Assembly (NCBI RefSeq): GCF_025215155.1
Contig: NZ_JALHAM010000118.1
DNA: 64,000 bases
Direction: 5' to 3' (one strand)
Origin: Dryocola clanedunensis
Lineage (GTDB): Bacteria > Pseudomonadota > Gammaproteobacteria > Enterobacterales > Enterobacteriaceae
Within the stretch, counting starts at the first letter, position 1. Each line of letters opens with the position of its first letter. Of this stretch, positions 7,615 through 15,916 are shown in pieces. Both the position numbers and the translations under genes were made by a program. The notes under the pieces were generated by a model. The model saw nothing but the letters and a program-made list of their open reading frames with translations. It searched no databases and was not told the origin of the DNA.

Positions 7615-7643
7615 TAACAAATCACGGGTTTTGTGATTTGTTA
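7615..7643. promoter_or_regulatory. Perfect dyad upstream of bglA
   Basis: TAACAAATCAC and its exact complement GTGATTTGTTA flank a 7-nt spacer. It lies between the RpiR-type regulator gene and bglA. It could be the operator of that regulator or an intrinsic hairpin ending the regulator transcript. No T run follows the hairpin on the minus strand, which favours an operator. Confidence 0.5.
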
Positions 7644-7666
7644 CAGCAATAAAACAGGTTGTTTTT

Positions 7667-8395
7667 TTACGCCATTTTTTTCGCCAGTTTGCGGCCAATA
7701 GTCTCCAGAATATAAATGACGGGAATTTGTGTCGTAATGTCATAAACGCCGCCCACGCGGGTCAGAGGGATGTGCCAGGAAATATTAAAATCGGCAAGCT
7801 TAGCCAGCGATGAGTTCTCATGGCTGGTGAGTGAGAGCACTTTACAATGATGCAGGCTGAACTGGCTGGCAAAGCGGAGGATCTCTTCGGTTTCACCTGA
7901 CACGGACAGAACGATAGCCAGGGCGTTTTTTGCCATATCATTCGTGACCGGGAAATAAGGGTCATCAATATGGTTACTAAACTTACCTACGTTCGAAAAG
8001 AATCTTGCGCCATATTTAGCTAAAGCACCAGAGGTGCCTGCACCAACAAAAATAATACGCTCTGAAGCGCAAATAATATCTACCGCGCTGTTGATTAAAT
8101 TATCAAACTCTTCATTGTTGGTGCTTTTAAAAAAGCTAATTATTTCGCTGGGGCCAAAATTAACCTGCTGCTCATCATTTTGCTCAAGATATAATTTAAA
8201 ACGCACGCGAAATTCTGAATAGCCCTCGCAATTCAGCTTACGACAAAAGCGCAGCACGGTGGTGGTGGACACCCCCGCGCCGTCGGCCAGCTCGCGGATG
8301 GTCATATACATCACTTTATCACGGTTTTTAATGACATAGTTGTAGACCATCATTTCCAGACCGTTAAGCGCGGCAATTGCTGCATGAGTAAACAT
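7667..8395 (-). CDS. RpiR/MurR-family transcriptional regulator
   Basis: 242 residues from the ATG at 8395, which has an AGGAAG site; an upstream extension overlaps the neighbouring gene and is unlikely. The N-terminal helix-turn-helix (about 1-75) contains MTIRELADGAGVSTTTVLRFCRKLNCEGYSEFR, the RpiR signature. A C-terminal SIS sugar-phosphate-binding domain follows, with IIFVGAGTSGALAKYGARFF and LSVSGETEEIL. Such proteins sense phosphosugars. Its position directly upstream of bglA suggests control of phospho-beta-glucoside use, an arrangement not found beside E. coli bglA. It starts 44 bp after the HD-domain gene and could share its transcript. Confidence 0.88.
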   Translation of the reverse strand: MFTHAAIAALNGLEMMVYNYVIKNRDKVMYMTIRELADGAGVSTTTVLRFCRKLNCEGYSEFRVRFKLYLEQNDEQQVNFGPSEIISFFKSTNNEEFDNLINSAVDIICASERIIFVGAGTSGALAKYGARFFSNVGKFSNHIDDPYFPVTNDMAKNALAIVLSVSGETEEILRFASQFSLHHCKVLSLTSHENSSLAKLADFNISWHIPLTRVGGVYDITTQIPVIYILETIGRKLAKKMA

Positions 8396-8439
8396 CGTAC
8401 ATCTTCCTGAGATTATGACCGTGAACAATCCGGAGGTAT

Positions 8440-9036
8440 TTAACGCAGCCAGCCTTTTTCCTGCGCGGCATATAAATGGCTTTGCACATGTTGCCATAAT
8501 TCCGGCCAGCTTTCGCCCACCAGTGCATTACGGGTCAGCACCTGCTCGAGTGAGATATTATTCTCGCGCCAGCTTTGTCCTTCATTATGCAGGTTTTGGA
8601 GAATGGGCAGAATACGATCCAGCGTACCGGCAAAACGGGCCTCTGCGGTGATTCCTGCTTCGTATTCCAGCCACAGGTTGAGAAACTCCCCGCGCTGGGG
8701 TTCAGGCAGCAAGCCAAACAGGCGCGCTGCCGCGACGGCTTCTTTTTCAGCAATGGCTTCTCGCGCTGCCAGATCGTAAACCAGGACATCACCGACATCG
8801 ATTTCAACGATGTCATGCAACAATGCCATCTGGACGACTCGCGATATTTCTACATCCGCCGGTGCGAAGGGCGCGAGGCTCATCGCCGCAACGGCAAAAT
8901 GCCAGCTATGCTCAGCGGAGTTCTCCTGGCGCGCATGGCCGATAATCTTCGTGCGGCGCTCAACCAGCTTTAGCTTGTCTATCTCCATCAAAAAGGCGAC
9001 GACGCTGCTCATCGCGCCAAAAGCATCGGGTGACAT
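8440..9036 (-). CDS. HD-domain phosphohydrolase (YfbR/HDDC2-like)
   Basis: 198 residues, with a GGAG site before the ATG at 9036. The HD-superfamily metal site is visible: NSAEHSWHFAVAAMSL (first His), LLHDIVEIDVGD (the His-Asp pair) and a later Asp in FAGTLDRILPILQN. This arrangement is seen in the HD_3 group, which includes 5'-deoxynucleotidases (YfbR) and HDDC2-like proteins. It probably acts on a nucleotide or small phosphoester in the cytoplasm, but the substrate cannot be read from the sequence. It diverges from trhA and precedes the RpiR-type gene on the same strand. No symbol is assigned. Confidence 0.85.
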   Translation of the reverse strand: MSPDAFGAMSSVVAFLMEIDKLKLVERRTKIIGHARQENSAEHSWHFAVAAMSLAPFAPADVEISRVVQMALLHDIVEIDVGDVLVYDLAAREAIAEKEAVAAARLFGLLPEPQRGEFLNLWLEYEAGITAEARFAGTLDRILPILQNLHNEGQSWRENNISLEQVLTRNALVGESWPELWQHVQSHLYAAQEKGWLR

Positions 9037-9194
9037 GATGGTTCTCCTCAGATTTCAGGCAGATCTGCCGATTGTACAATTGCGCATCCCGGCGCTGACA
9101 GATTTATTTTAGCGTACATGTGTTCGCTGGAATTATTCTCAGTTATGCTAGTCGTGCTGCATTTTTCATCTTAAGTCTTACCGGGAGTAGCCGT

Positions 9195-9848
9195 ATGGCT
9201 GACAAACCAATGAAAGCGCTGGGGTATTCGCTGGCGGAGGAGATAGCCAACAGCATCAGCCATGGCATCGGGCTGGTGTTCGGGATTGTCGGACTGGTTC
9301 TGCTGCTGGTTCAGGCAGTGGATACCAATGCCAGCGTTACCGCCATTACCAGCTACAGCCTGTACGGCTGCAGCATGATTTTGCTGTTCCTTGCCTCCAC
9401 GCTGTATCACGCGATTCCCCACGCACGGGCAAAACGCTGGCTAAAAAAATTCGACCACTGTGCTATCTACCTGCTGATTGCCGGTACCTACACGCCTTTT
9501 TTGTTGGTTGGTCTGGATTCACCGCTCTCGCGCGGGTTGATGATTGTTATCTGGGGCCTCGCGCTGGCTGGGATCCTCTTTAAGCTCACCATTGCGCATC
9601 GTTTCAAAGTGTTGTCGCTGGTCACTTACCTGATGATGGGCTGGCTGTCGCTGGTGGTTATCTACCAGATGGCGGTGAAGCTGGCACCCGGAAGCGTGAC
9701 GCTACTTGCGGTTGGGGGAATTATTTACTCGCTCGGTGTGATTTTCTACGTCAGTAAACGCATTCCTTATAACCATGCAATCTGGCACGGCTTTGTGCTC
9801 GGCGGCAGCGTTTGCCACTTCCTCGCGATTTATCTCTACATCCGTTAG
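9195..9848 (+). CDS. trhA: PAQR-family membrane protein TrhA (hemolysin III homologue)
   Basis: 217 residues from the ATG at 9195, with GGGAG 7 bases upstream; this start matches E. coli YqfA. Seven hydrophobic helices are evident. Family motifs are present: EEIANSISHGIG at the N-terminus, SxxYH in LASTLYHAIPH, FDHCAIYLLIAGTYTPF, and HAIWHGFVLGGSVCHF near the C-terminus, whose His/Asp residues form the membrane metal site of PAQR/CREST hydrolases. The bacterial members have been linked to membrane energetics and fluidity. It is convergent with ygfZ. Confidence 0.92.
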   Translation: MADKPMKALGYSLAEEIANSISHGIGLVFGIVGLVLLLVQAVDTNASVTAITSYSLYGCSMILLFLASTLYHAIPHARAKRWLKKFDHCAIYLLIAGTYTPFLLVGLDSPLSRGLMIVIWGLALAGILFKLTIAHRFKVLSLVTYLMMGWLSLVVIYQMAVKLAPGSVTLLAVGGIIYSLGVIFYVSKRIPYNHAIWHGFVLGGSVCHFLAIYLYIR

Positions 9849-9852
9849 CCAC

Positions 9853-9876
9853 CATGCCCCACTCAAATGGGGCATG
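9853..9876. terminator. Hairpin between convergent trhA and ygfZ
   Basis: CATGCCCCA, a 6-nt loop and TGGGGCATG form a perfect 9-bp stem just after trhA and 10 bp from the ygfZ stop. There is no T run on either side, so it may work as a bidirectional RNA 3'-end structure more than as a strong intrinsic terminator. Confidence 0.55.
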
Positions 9877-9886
9877 GGACACAGTG

Positions 9887-10873
9887 TCAGGCCTCTTCTA
9901 AAGAATAGGGCAGTGGCTCGATCCGCAGCTCGCTGCCGTTGTCTTCCCTGACGCGGAAAACGCTGTCCGCTTCAAGATCGTTATTCATGACGGCCTGCAC
10001 CAACAGTCGGCCATCATCCAGCAGGCTGGCCGCGAGGACGTTACCGGTACGACGCCAGTTATCACCCATTTTCATTTCCAGGTCTTCACCCGCTTCCGGC
10101 TGGCGGCTGGCAGTTCCTGCCAGATACCACAAAGCGCGTTTGTTGGCCCCGCGGAATTTGGCGCGAGCGACCATCTCCTGGCCGGTGTAACACCCTTTTT
10201 TGAAGCTGATGCCACCCAGTGCCTGGAGGTTCGTGGCCTGAGGGATAAACTGTGCGCTGTTGGCGCTATCAATCACCGCCAGACCCCCTTCGATATCCAG
10301 CGCCATCCACTGCTGGCTGTCATTGCGCTGGGCTTCACCATGCAGCTTATCCGCCAGGTTTTGCGCGCCGTCGGCATCTGTAACCACCATAAAGCGTTCA
10401 GCGGGTAAGCCAAACCAGAGCAGCGTGGTTTCACCATCCTGAACGACTGGATTCCCAGCGTCCGGCAGCGTAGTAAAAGCGTTTGCCAGAGCGGCTCGAG
10501 CCTGAAAACCAGCCAGACCCAACAGCACCGTTTCGTCATCGGGTGTGAAGGTCACTTTGGAGAAGACGGCATACTTTTTCAGCTCGCTCAGCTGGGCTTC
10601 CGCCAGGCTGCGACGTTCAATAAAAGCAAAACCCTCGCCACGATGAAACAGACGCAGGTTGCTCCACATTTTCCCTTTGGCATCACAATGAGCACAAAGC
10701 AGATGCTGATTGCTTTCCATTTGTGCGACGTCAGCGGTGACCTGACCCTGGAGGTAATTCTGCGCGTCTGCGCCCGTCACATTCACCAGCGCCCAATCGT
10801 TGAGCGTCATCAGCGTAAGAGGAAGGCGAGCGGAGGAGGTCGGCAGGCGAGGTGGAAACGGTGTGAATGCCAT
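9887..10873 (-). CDS. ygfZ: Folate-binding iron-sulfur cluster repair/tRNA-modifying protein YgfZ
   Basis: 328 residues (E. coli 326). It is related to the T-protein of glycine cleavage and binds folate. The diagnostic KGCYTGQEMVAR motif with its essential cysteine is intact. YgfZ assists maintenance of certain Fe-S enzymes such as MiaB and so affects tRNA thiolation. It diverges from sdhE, with a 248-bp shared promoter region (10874-11121) in which I see no other gene. Gene order trhA-ygfZ-sdhE-ygfX-fldB-xerD is the usual enteric one. Confidence 0.96.
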   Translation of the reverse strand: MAFTPFPPRLPTSSARLPLTLMTLNDWALVNVTGADAQNYLQGQVTADVAQMESNQHLLCAHCDAKGKMWSNLRLFHRGEGFAFIERRSLAEAQLSELKKYAVFSKVTFTPDDETVLLGLAGFQARAALANAFTTLPDAGNPVVQDGETTLLWFGLPAERFMVVTDADGAQNLADKLHGEAQRNDSQQWMALDIEGGLAVIDSANSAQFIPQATNLQALGGISFKKGCYTGQEMVARAKFRGANKRALWYLAGTASRQPEAGEDLEMKMGDNWRRTGNVLAASLLDDGRLLVQAVMNNDLEADSVFRVREDNGSELRIEPLPYSLEEA

Positions 10874-11121
10874 ATTTAGTGTCCTGGATAATCCTACGGA
10901 TGAATGAAGTTAATGGTAAAAGAGCCTCTCGGCAATGCAAGCAGTTTGATATCGCGAATCGTGCCGTTTCGAGCTGTCTCGCAATTTCCATGCAGCAATG
11001 TCGTGTTGCAGAGATTTCTTCAGAGAAAGCACGCGGATGGCAACATTCAGTTAATACCAGCGGCGAAAACACGTTACACTAGCTGCGTATCTGACATGTC
11101 CCCCACACCAGGAAAGAGCAC

Positions 11122-11388
11122 ATGGATATCAATAACAAAGCCCGTATTCACTGGGCATGCCGCCGCGGAATGCGCGAGCTCGATATTTCGATTATGCCGT
11201 TCTTTGAATATGAATATGACACGCTAAGCGACGAAGATAAGCAGTTGTTTATCCGTCTTCTGGAATGTGACGACCCGGATCTCTTCAACTGGTTGATGAA
11301 CCACGGTGAACCGGAAGATAAGTCATTGCTGCGTATGGTGAAGCTGATCCAAACACGGAATAGAGAACGTGGTCCTGTGGCAATCTGA
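11122..11388 (+). CDS. sdhE: FAD assembly factor SdhE
   Basis: 88 residues, the normal length. The RGxxE motif (Arg15-Gly16..Glu19 in CRRGMRELD), which contacts the flavoprotein, is present along with acidic segments YEYDTLSDEDK and ECDDPDLFNWL. SdhE promotes covalent attachment of FAD to succinate dehydrogenase and fumarate reductase. It has also been called CptB, the antitoxin of CptA/YgfX. Its last 20 bases overlap ygfX, indicating translational coupling. Confidence 0.97.
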   Translation: MDINNKARIHWACRRGMRELDISIMPFFEYEYDTLSDEDKQLFIRLLECDDPDLFNWLMNHGEPEDKSLLRMVKLIQTRNRERGPVAI

Positions 11389-11791
11389 TTTACGCGTCTC
11401 ATGGCGAGCGCAGTGGCTTTCCCTTTTAGCACATGGCCTGCTGGCGATTTTCGTTCTGCTTTTGCCGTGGCCGATGAGCTACACGCTCATCTGGATGTTT
11501 TTACTCTCGCTGGTGGTTTTCGACAGCGTGCGCAGTCAGCGTCGTATCCATGCGACACAGGGAGAGATCAAACTGCTAACGGATTACCGGTTAAAATGGC
11601 AGGGCAAGGAGTGGGAGATTGCAGGCTCACCGTGGATGTTACGCAACGGCATGATGCTGCGCATTCGGCAGTCTCAAAAAACGCGTAGCCAGCACCTGTG
11701 GTTGTTGTCCGACAGCATGGATAGCGGAGAGTGGCGTGATTTGCGTCGCCTGATGTTGCAACAGCAGGCGAGCCGAAGCGGCGAGGTTTAA
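11369..11791 (+). CDS. ygfX: Inner-membrane protein YgfX (CptA)
   Basis: 140 residues from a GTG inside the end of sdhE (20-bp overlap), the same start as in E. coli (VVLWQSDLRVSW). Two hydrophobic helices (about 16-50) are followed by a soluble domain with the motif RQSQKTRSQHLWLLSDSMDSGEWRDLRR. In E. coli it has been described as a toxin affecting MreB and FtsZ and as a partner of SdhE. It ends 7 bp before the convergent fldB stop. Confidence 0.93.
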   Translation: MVLWQSDLRVSWRAQWLSLLAHGLLAIFVLLLPWPMSYTLIWMFLLSLVVFDSVRSQRRIHATQGEIKLLTDYRLKWQGKEWEIAGSPWMLRNGMMLRIRQSQKTRSQHLWLLSDSMDSGEWRDLRRLMLQQQASRSGEV

Positions 11792-11798
11792 ACGCGCC

Positions 11799-12320
11799 TC
11801 AGGCAAACTTTTCGGCCATTTCACCCAGTATTTGCTCACACCAGTTCTGAATGCGTTCATCGCTCAGGTCGTACTGGTTCGTTTCATCCAGCGCCAGGCC
11901 AACAAACAGCTCGCGGTCAGCGATAACAGGTTTCGGGCTGGTAAACTCGTAGCCTTCGGTTGGCCAGTAGCCGATAAATTGCACGCCGCGTGGCGCCAGC
12001 TTATCGTGCAGCATGCCCAGCGCATCGAGGAACCATTCGCCGTAGCCGAGCTGATCGCCCATGCCGTAAAGCGCCACCAGTTTGCCATCCAGATTCAGGG
12101 TATCCAGTTGCTCCCAGACGGCTTCCCAGTCTTCCTGCAGCTCACCGAAGTCCCAGGTGGGGATACCGAGGATCAGGACATCGTACTGCTCCATAAGGAC
12201 GGGGGCATCATCCTTCAGATTATGAAGCGTGACCAGCTCCGGGCCGATGATGTCACGAATCTTTTCGGCCGCCATTTCGGTGTAGCAGGTGCTGGAGCCA
12301 TAAAAAAGGCCAATGTTCAT
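11799..12320 (-). CDS. fldB: Flavodoxin 2
   Basis: 173 residues, as in E. coli FldB. The FMN phosphate loop GLFYGSSTCYTE is at the N-terminus; the two isoalloxazine-flanking loops appear as LGIPTWDFGELQEDWE and YGMGDQLGYGEWF. It is a low-potential one-electron carrier of the cytoplasm, SoxRS-induced in E. coli. It is transcribed away from xerD. Confidence 0.96.
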   Translation of the reverse strand: MNIGLFYGSSTCYTEMAAEKIRDIIGPELVTLHNLKDDAPVLMEQYDVLILGIPTWDFGELQEDWEAVWEQLDTLNLDGKLVALYGMGDQLGYGEWFLDALGMLHDKLAPRGVQFIGYWPTEGYEFTSPKPVIADRELFVGLALDETNQYDLSDERIQNWCEQILGEMAEKFA

Positions 12321-12421
12321 AGCGATAACAACTCATTTAAAAACGTGCAGACTGGCAAGTGTATCAGATCCCATTCTGCATCATGCATAATGACGGTAAT
12401 TCAAGTTTAAGTGAGGCTCCG

Positions 12422-13318
12422 GTGGAACAGGATCTGGCCCGAATAGAACAATTTCTGGATGCGCTTTGGCTGGAGAAAAATCTGGCAGAAAACACGCTGA
12501 CCTCCTATCGGCGCGATCTTAAAACCGTGGTGGAATGGTTAGACCGCCTTGGTTTAACGCTGCTTACCGCGCAGGCCACCGATTTGCAGGCGCTATTTGC
12601 GGAGCGGCTGGAAGGGGGCTATAAAGCCACCAGTTCGGCGCGTATGTTAAGTGCTATTCGCCGTCTTTTTCAGTATCTGTACCGCGAGAAACTGCGTGAA
12701 GATGACCCGAGCGCGCTGCTCTCGTCCCCCAAGCTGCCGCAGCGATTGCCAAAAGATCTTAGCGAAGCTCAGGTTGAGCGGCTATTGCAAGCACCCTGTC
12801 TCGATCAGCCAATTGAGTTACGTGACAAAGCGATGCTCGAATTGTTGTATGCTACGGGACTACGCGTCTCAGAGCTGGTTGGTCTGGCGATGAGCGATAT
12901 CAGCCTGCGCCAGGGCGTGGTGCGCGTTATCGGTAAAGGTAATAAAGAACGGCTGGTGCCGCTGGGAGAAGAGGCGGTTTACTGGCTGGAGAATTATCTC
13001 GAGCATGGCCGTCCGTGGCTGCTTAACGGGCAGTCGCTGGACGTCGTTTTTCCGAGCCAGCGTGCTCAGCAGATGACGAGACAAACATTCTGGCATCGCA
13101 TCAAGCACTACGCGGTGATTGCGGGGATAGATAGCGAAAAACTGTCTCCCCACGTATTACGCCATGCATTTGCCACGCACCTGCTGAACCACGGAGCAGA
13201 TTTACGTGTCGTACAGATGCTGCTTGGACACAGCGATTTGTCCACCACCCAAATTTATACCCATGTAGCGACCGAACGTTTGCGTCAGCTGCATCAACAG
13301 CACCACCCACGGGCGTGA
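12422..13318 (+). CDS. xerD: Tyrosine recombinase XerD
   Basis: 298 residues from a GTG at 12422, matching E. coli in start and length, with GAGG upstream; the frame also opens earlier at 12359 without conservation. The N-terminal SAM-like core-binding domain is followed by the catalytic domain with Arg in ATGLRVSELVGL, the HVLRHAFATHLL His-x-x-Arg box, LLGHSDLSTTQIYTHV and the nucleophilic Tyr in that last motif. With XerC it resolves chromosome dimers at dif under FtsK control. It heads the xerD-dsbC-recJ cluster, with dsbC beginning 24 bp downstream. Confidence 0.97.
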   Translation: MEQDLARIEQFLDALWLEKNLAENTLTSYRRDLKTVVEWLDRLGLTLLTAQATDLQALFAERLEGGYKATSSARMLSAIRRLFQYLYREKLREDDPSALLSSPKLPQRLPKDLSEAQVERLLQAPCLDQPIELRDKAMLELLYATGLRVSELVGLAMSDISLRQGVVRVIGKGNKERLVPLGEEAVYWLENYLEHGRPWLLNGQSLDVVFPSQRAQQMTRQTFWHRIKHYAVIAGIDSEKLSPHVLRHAFATHLLNHGADLRVVQMLLGHSDLSTTQIYTHVATERLRQLHQQHHPRA

Positions 13319-13342
13319 GTGCCAGAAGACAAAGGAATCATG

Positions 13343-14059
13343 ATGAAAAAAGGTATTGTGCTGCTCTCGTTATTAGCGGCGTCTGTAACAGGGTTTGCTC
13401 ACGCTGACGACGCAGCCATTAAACAATCCCTGGCGAAGCTGGGCGTGCAGAATGCAGATATTCAGTCTGCGCCAGTGGCAGGTATGAAAACCGTACTGAC
13501 CGACAGCGGCGTGCTGTACGTCACCGAAGACGGCAAGCACATCATGCAAGGGCCACTCTATGATGTTAGCGGCGCGCAGCCGGTGAACGTCACCAACAAG
13601 CTGCTGGTGGGGAAACTCAACGCGCTTGAGAAAGAGATGATCGTCTACAAAGCGCCGCAGGAAAAACACGTGATTACCGTGTTTACCGACATCACCTGCG
13701 GCTATTGCCACAAGCTGCACGAAGAGATGAAAGACTATAACGCGCTGGGGATCACCGTGCGTTATCTGGCCTTCCCTCGTCAGGGGCTGCAAAGCCAGAC
13801 CGAAAGCGACATGAAATCTATCTGGTGTGCGAAAGATCGCAACAAAGCCTTTGATGCCGCCATGAAGGGCGATACCGTGCCGTCTGCTACCTGTGATACC
13901 AACATCGCTAACCATTACAACCTGGGCGTGCAGTTTGGCGTGCAGGGTACGCCGGCCATCGTGCTGAGCAACGGGACGGTGATTCCTGGCTACCAGGGGC
14001 CGAAAGAGATGAAAGCAATGCTGGACGCGCATCAGCAGCTCAGCAAAGTTGGCGGATAG
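13343..14059 (+). CDS. dsbC: Periplasmic thiol:disulfide isomerase DsbC
   Basis: 238 residues from the second of two adjacent ATGs, which is better spaced from AAGGA. A signal peptide ends at FAHA before DDAAIK. An N-terminal dimerisation domain is followed by a thioredoxin fold with the active site CGYC in FTDITCGYCHKLHEEM. The structural disulfide pair CAKD...SATCDTN and the cis-Pro in QGTPAIV are present. It reshuffles wrong disulfides in the periplasm and is kept reduced by DsbD. It lies between xerD and recJ, 7 bp before the latter. Confidence 0.97.
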   Translation: MKKGIVLLSLLAASVTGFAHADDAAIKQSLAKLGVQNADIQSAPVAGMKTVLTDSGVLYVTEDGKHIMQGPLYDVSGAQPVNVTNKLLVGKLNALEKEMIVYKAPQEKHVITVFTDITCGYCHKLHEEMKDYNALGITVRYLAFPRQGLQSQTESDMKSIWCAKDRNKAFDAAMKGDTVPSATCDTNIANHYNLGVQFGVQGTPAIVLSNGTVIPGYQGPKEMKAMLDAHQQLSKVGG

Positions 14060-14066
14060 TTAGCCG

Positions 14067-15800
14067 GTGAAACAGCAAACGCAACTTCGCCGTCGGGTCG
14101 TGGATGATTCGGTGGTGCTCCCGGCGGGGTTATCCCCGCTGTTAAAGCGCCTCTACGCCAGCCGCGGGGTGCGCGGTGAGCAGGATCTTGAACGCAGTGT
14201 GAAAGGTATGCTGCCATGGCAGCAGCTCAACGGCATGAAAGAGGCCGTGGACATTCTGCACAACGCCTTTCGCGAAGGACTGCGCATTATTGTGGTCGGC
14301 GATTTCGATGCCGATGGTGCAACAAGCACCGCTTTGAGCGTGCTTGCGCTTCGTAGCCTGGGCGGCTCCAACATTGGCTACCTGGTACCGAACCGCTTTG
14401 AAGATGGCTATGGTCTAAGTCCGGAGGTGGTGGATCAGGCTCACGCGCGTGGCGCACAGCTGATCCTCACCGTGGATAACGGCATTTCGTCCCATAGCGG
14501 CGTCCAACGCGCCCACGAACTGGGTATTCCTGTGGTGGTCACCGATCACCACCTGCCCGGGCCGGAACTCCCTGCCGCAAAAGCCATCATCAACCCAAAC
14601 CTGGTGGACTGTGACTTCCCGTCCAAATCGCTGGCTGGCGTGGGTGTGGCCTTCTATCTGATGCTGGCCTTGCGCGCTCACTTACGGGATGTCGGCTGGT
14701 TCGAGCAGCAGGGGCTGGCAGTCCCTAATCTGGCGGAACTGCTGGATCTGGTGGCTTTAGGCACGGTGGCGGACGTCGTCCCGCTGGACACGAATAACCG
14801 TATTCTTACCTGGCAGGGCTTAAGCCGCATCCGTGCGCGTAAGTGCCGACCGGGGATTCTCGCTCTGCTTGAGGTTGCTAATCGAGAACCGCATAAGCTT
14901 GCGGCGAGCGATTTAGGTTTTGCCCTGGGGCCGCGCCTGAATGCCGCAGGCCGTCTGGACGATATGTCTGTCGGCGTGGCGCTTCTGCTGAGCGAAAACA
15001 TTGGCGAAGCCCGCATGCTGGCTAATGAACTCGATGCGCTGAATCAGACGCGCAAAGAGATTGAGCAGGGCATGCAGGTGGAAGCTCTGTCGCTGTGCGA
15101 TGCGCTGGAGCGCAGCAACGAAACGCTGCCGTACGGGCTGGCAATGTATCACCCGGAATGGCATCAGGGCGTCGTGGGTATTCTGGCTTCGCGCATCAAA
15201 GAGCGTTTTAACCGTCCGGTGATTGCGTTTGCCCCCGCGGGGGACGGCACCCTCAAAGGTTCCGGCCGTTCGATTCAGGGTCTGCATATGCGGGATGCCC
15301 TGGAAAGACTCGATACCCTGCACCCGGGCCTGATGCTGAAATTCGGCGGGCACGCCATGGCGGCAGGCTTGTCGCTGGAAGAGCCTCGTTTTGAAGAGTT
15401 CCGTCAGCGCTTTGGCGACTTGGTCGGCGAATGGCTCGATCCGGCCCTGCTGCAGGGGGAAATCTGGTCTGATGGCGAGCTGTCCACGCAAGAGTTGACG
15501 CTGGAAGTTGCCGAAATGCTGCGCGATGCGGGGCCGTGGGGGCAAATGTTCCCGGAGCCGCTGTTTGACGGTAAGTTCCGTCTTCTACAACAGAGGCTGG
15601 TAGGCGAGCGTCATCTTAAGGTGATGGTTGAACCGCTGGGCGGAGGGCCGCTTATTGACGGCATTGCGTTTAACGTTGATACCACCTGCTGGCCAGATAA
15701 CGGCGTGCGGGAAGTGGAGTTGGCCTTCAAGCTCGACGTTAACGAATTTCGGGGCAACCGCAGCGTACAGCTTTTAATCGACCATATCTGGCCTTTATAG
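14067..15800 (+). CDS. recJ: Single-strand 5'-3' exonuclease RecJ
   Basis: 577 residues, the E. coli length. DHH-family motifs are clear: I (VVGDFDADGATSTAL), II (LILTVDNGISS), III (VVVTDHHLPGPELPAA) and IV (DLVALGTVADVVPL); the C-terminal DHHA1 portion holds LKFGGHAMAAGLSL. It degrades ssDNA in RecF-pathway repair and mismatch repair. It begins with GTG 7 bp after dsbC, a weak-initiation arrangement also seen in E. coli. Confidence 0.97.
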   Translation: MKQQTQLRRRVVDDSVVLPAGLSPLLKRLYASRGVRGEQDLERSVKGMLPWQQLNGMKEAVDILHNAFREGLRIIVVGDFDADGATSTALSVLALRSLGGSNIGYLVPNRFEDGYGLSPEVVDQAHARGAQLILTVDNGISSHSGVQRAHELGIPVVVTDHHLPGPELPAAKAIINPNLVDCDFPSKSLAGVGVAFYLMLALRAHLRDVGWFEQQGLAVPNLAELLDLVALGTVADVVPLDTNNRILTWQGLSRIRARKCRPGILALLEVANREPHKLAASDLGFALGPRLNAAGRLDDMSVGVALLLSENIGEARMLANELDALNQTRKEIEQGMQVEALSLCDALERSNETLPYGLAMYHPEWHQGVVGILASRIKERFNRPVIAFAPAGDGTLKGSGRSIQGLHMRDALERLDTLHPGLMLKFGGHAMAAGLSLEEPRFEEFRQRFGDLVGEWLDPALLQGEIWSDGELSTQELTLEVAEMLRDAGPWGQMFPEPLFDGKFRLLQQRLVGERHLKVMVEPLGGGPLIDGIAFNVDTTCWPDNGVREVELAFKLDVNEFRGNRSVQLLIDHIWPL

Positions 15801-15916
15801 CGCCTGAGTCAGGCTTAAAAGCCATAACCAACGCTATAAAATGCGGCGTAATTCCGGTAAACTTTCCGGTTTACGACCGCATTTTCGTCTTCTGACATCA
15901 ACATAAGAAATTAAGC

